NCBI RefSeq assembly: GCF_023343835.1
Contig: NC_064438.1
Location: 15,047,077-15,111,076, forward strand
Length of the DNA stretch: 64,000 bases
DNA from: Lagopus muta
Taxonomy: Eukaryota > Chordata > Aves > Galliformes > Phasianidae
Direction: 5' to 3'
The position numbers and the translations under genes are program-made. Below, in pieces: positions 62,504 to 64,000 of the stretch (position 1 is the stretch's first letter; every line of letters starts with the position of its first letter). The notes below the pieces were generated by a model, which worked only from the letters and a program-made list of their open reading frames with translations, did no database searches and was not told where the DNA came from.

Positions 62504-64000
62504 GTAAGATTCTAACATTAGTAAAACAAAAAACTGAAGTAACTGATTCCTATTTATGCCCTTATGAAATCTACAATGTGAGGTTTGTCATTTTTTAAAT
62601 TTTCTCTGAGCAGATAGCGTGTATTGACTGTATCAGATACTGAAGTTCTGGATTAGTAATTAGAACAGCTGATTTTTGAACCAGCAAATAGTTTGGATTT
62701 AGCTGCAGTGAAGATTTGGCACATAGTATTTTAGAAGGCTTTGCACCTGAGCTAAATAATTGTTCTTTTATTGGTACTGTGACACTTGTTTCCAGGTGAA
62801 TTTTTCACTTTCAGTTATTTGACAGTTTTGCACAATGGTACAGAATAATCCAGTACACGTCATTGGAAAGAATAGCTTTAAAGCACAATTGACAAAGCAC
62901 TTGTCTGATTCCTCATGAGGCAGCAGACTGTGTTTTGACAGCACTGCTGATGTGATCATGGTTAAACATGTTTTTATGTTCCTCCAGTAGTCCCTTCTTT
63001 GTACTTTTACAGCTGTTGTGGAGCAACTCAATGAACCAACTTATCTAACTGAAAAGCAACACAAAACTCCACTCTTGTATGTGAATATCCATTTTCAGGA
63101 GCTTACGATTTTTATGTCTTTGGAAGTGGAACAGCAATCAAGTTGAGAGATCCTTAAACTCAGACTTTTAACATCATCATTCTCCAGAAGTGTGGTTCAT
63201 TTCATCTCCAAATTGCAGATAAAGACATGCTCTTTGACTTCCAGGGTGATTCAATTTATCTTGCTTCAGTATGGTTGTCTACGGTTAACATTCGTGGTAA
63301 GCTGGCAGATGTAGAAATGCATGTATTACATCACTAAGACCTCTGCCACCTGTAGCATTCTAGCATTTTGATAGTGTCTACACAGGTTTATTTCTGAAGA
63401 GACTGAAGTTCTTTTCTATTAAGCTTACCTATCTCTTATTTCTTTCCCCAGACCTTTTTTCTAGATCAGCAAGCCTAGCACCCTAGGGAAAAGGAACATA
63501 TTTGAAATTAAAACGGTTATTTGTTACCCTCTTCTGTTGAAATATGCAGCATAGAGATAACATTGTAGCTTTCCTCTATATAAATCTCATCTATGAAGAT
63601 GAGATGCTAAGGACTTTCATATAGACTTTTCAAACCTATGTAGAACCCCGGATGCATTTAGAGATACACTATACTGTATGCTACCATCTTTCCTGTATGG
63701 TGAAGCTTCACCATACTTTATGACATGGTAAAATCACAAGATCCATTATGGCACAGTCTCATCTTAATACATCCACTGCTACATTAAGCTACTTTGATCT
63801 GGCTTGGAGCTGGGCTTTTTTTGTACTTCAACACGCGAGGAGGGCAGTCTTCAGTTAACACACCCATTGTGTTCAAAATACATTTTCTGAGAAATAAAGT
63901 TTCTGAGAGAGGATTTGAAAAAAAATTGTTCAGATGATCTTCTTTTGAATTAACTTGGATTGGTTTGAGTATTTTAAATGCAGGATAACACATACAGCAA
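62504..64000 (+). other. CHID1: CHID1 intron 9 (partial)
   Basis: The sequence after the exon 8 donor contains no continuation of the CHID1 frame; I looked for the family's conserved block after YDYST and did not see it. No repeat is recognised with confidence. Confidence 0.8.

Noticed and set aside
62504..64000. Next CHID1 exon
   Set aside because: No frame continuing the GH18 domain with splice borders was found; it probably lies to the right of the window.
1..64000. tRNA or rRNA genes, CRISPR arrays, bacterial operons
   Set aside because: None seen. Gene structure, repeats and base composition are those of a vertebrate nuclear genome.

Overview
The window is vertebrate nuclear DNA, most likely from a bird and probably galliform. 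Exons of tens to about 150 bases sit in AT-rich introns with GT-AG borders. The interspersed repeats are CR1 LINE 3' ends, including copies ending in the ATTCTATG octamer typical of avian CR1. There are no bacterial-style gene arrays. Nearly all long open frames outside the exons are chance frames, CpG-island frames or repeat-derived.

Layout. Positions 1-16621, minus strand: the 5' part of an AP-2 alpha-adaptin gene, called AP2A2. Coding exon 1 is 16555-16621 and exon 2 is 3385-3453; intron 1 is 13.1 kb and intron 2 runs off the left edge. Positions about 15.85-16.95 kb: CpG island over the AP2A2 start. Positions about 16.95-20.87 kb: intergenic AT-rich DNA. Positions about 20.87-21.29 kb: a second CpG island, inferred to be the CHID1 promoter with a non-coding first exon. 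Positions 24397-62503, plus strand: eight coding exons of CHID1 (chitinase-domain-containing protein 1, SI-CLP), giving 267 codons from the start codon; the last roughly 125 residues, judged from the human length of about 393, lie beyond the right edge. CHID1 intron 8 is very large (about 24 kb) and carries most of the repeats.

The two genes are divergent (head to head), the order known for human 11p15.5 (TSPAN4-CHID1-AP2A2). That synteny supports AP2A2 over its paralogue AP2A1, because the 45 residues visible here do not separate them. AP-2 alpha is a cytosolic clathrin-adaptor subunit. CHID1 is a secreted/lysosomal GH18-like lectin. Nothing in the sequence shows a functional link between them beyond neighbouring promoters.

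The least expected structures are a roughly 1.05 kb inverted repeat in CHID1 intron 8 with two ~155-bp arms about 97% identical, and two copies of an unnamed dispersed element (about 22.3 and 42.5 kb) with a conserved E-box palindrome and a TTTAA-type motif. There is also a possible long upstream ORF in the CHID1 leader. I found no evidence of a wholly new multi-gene system.
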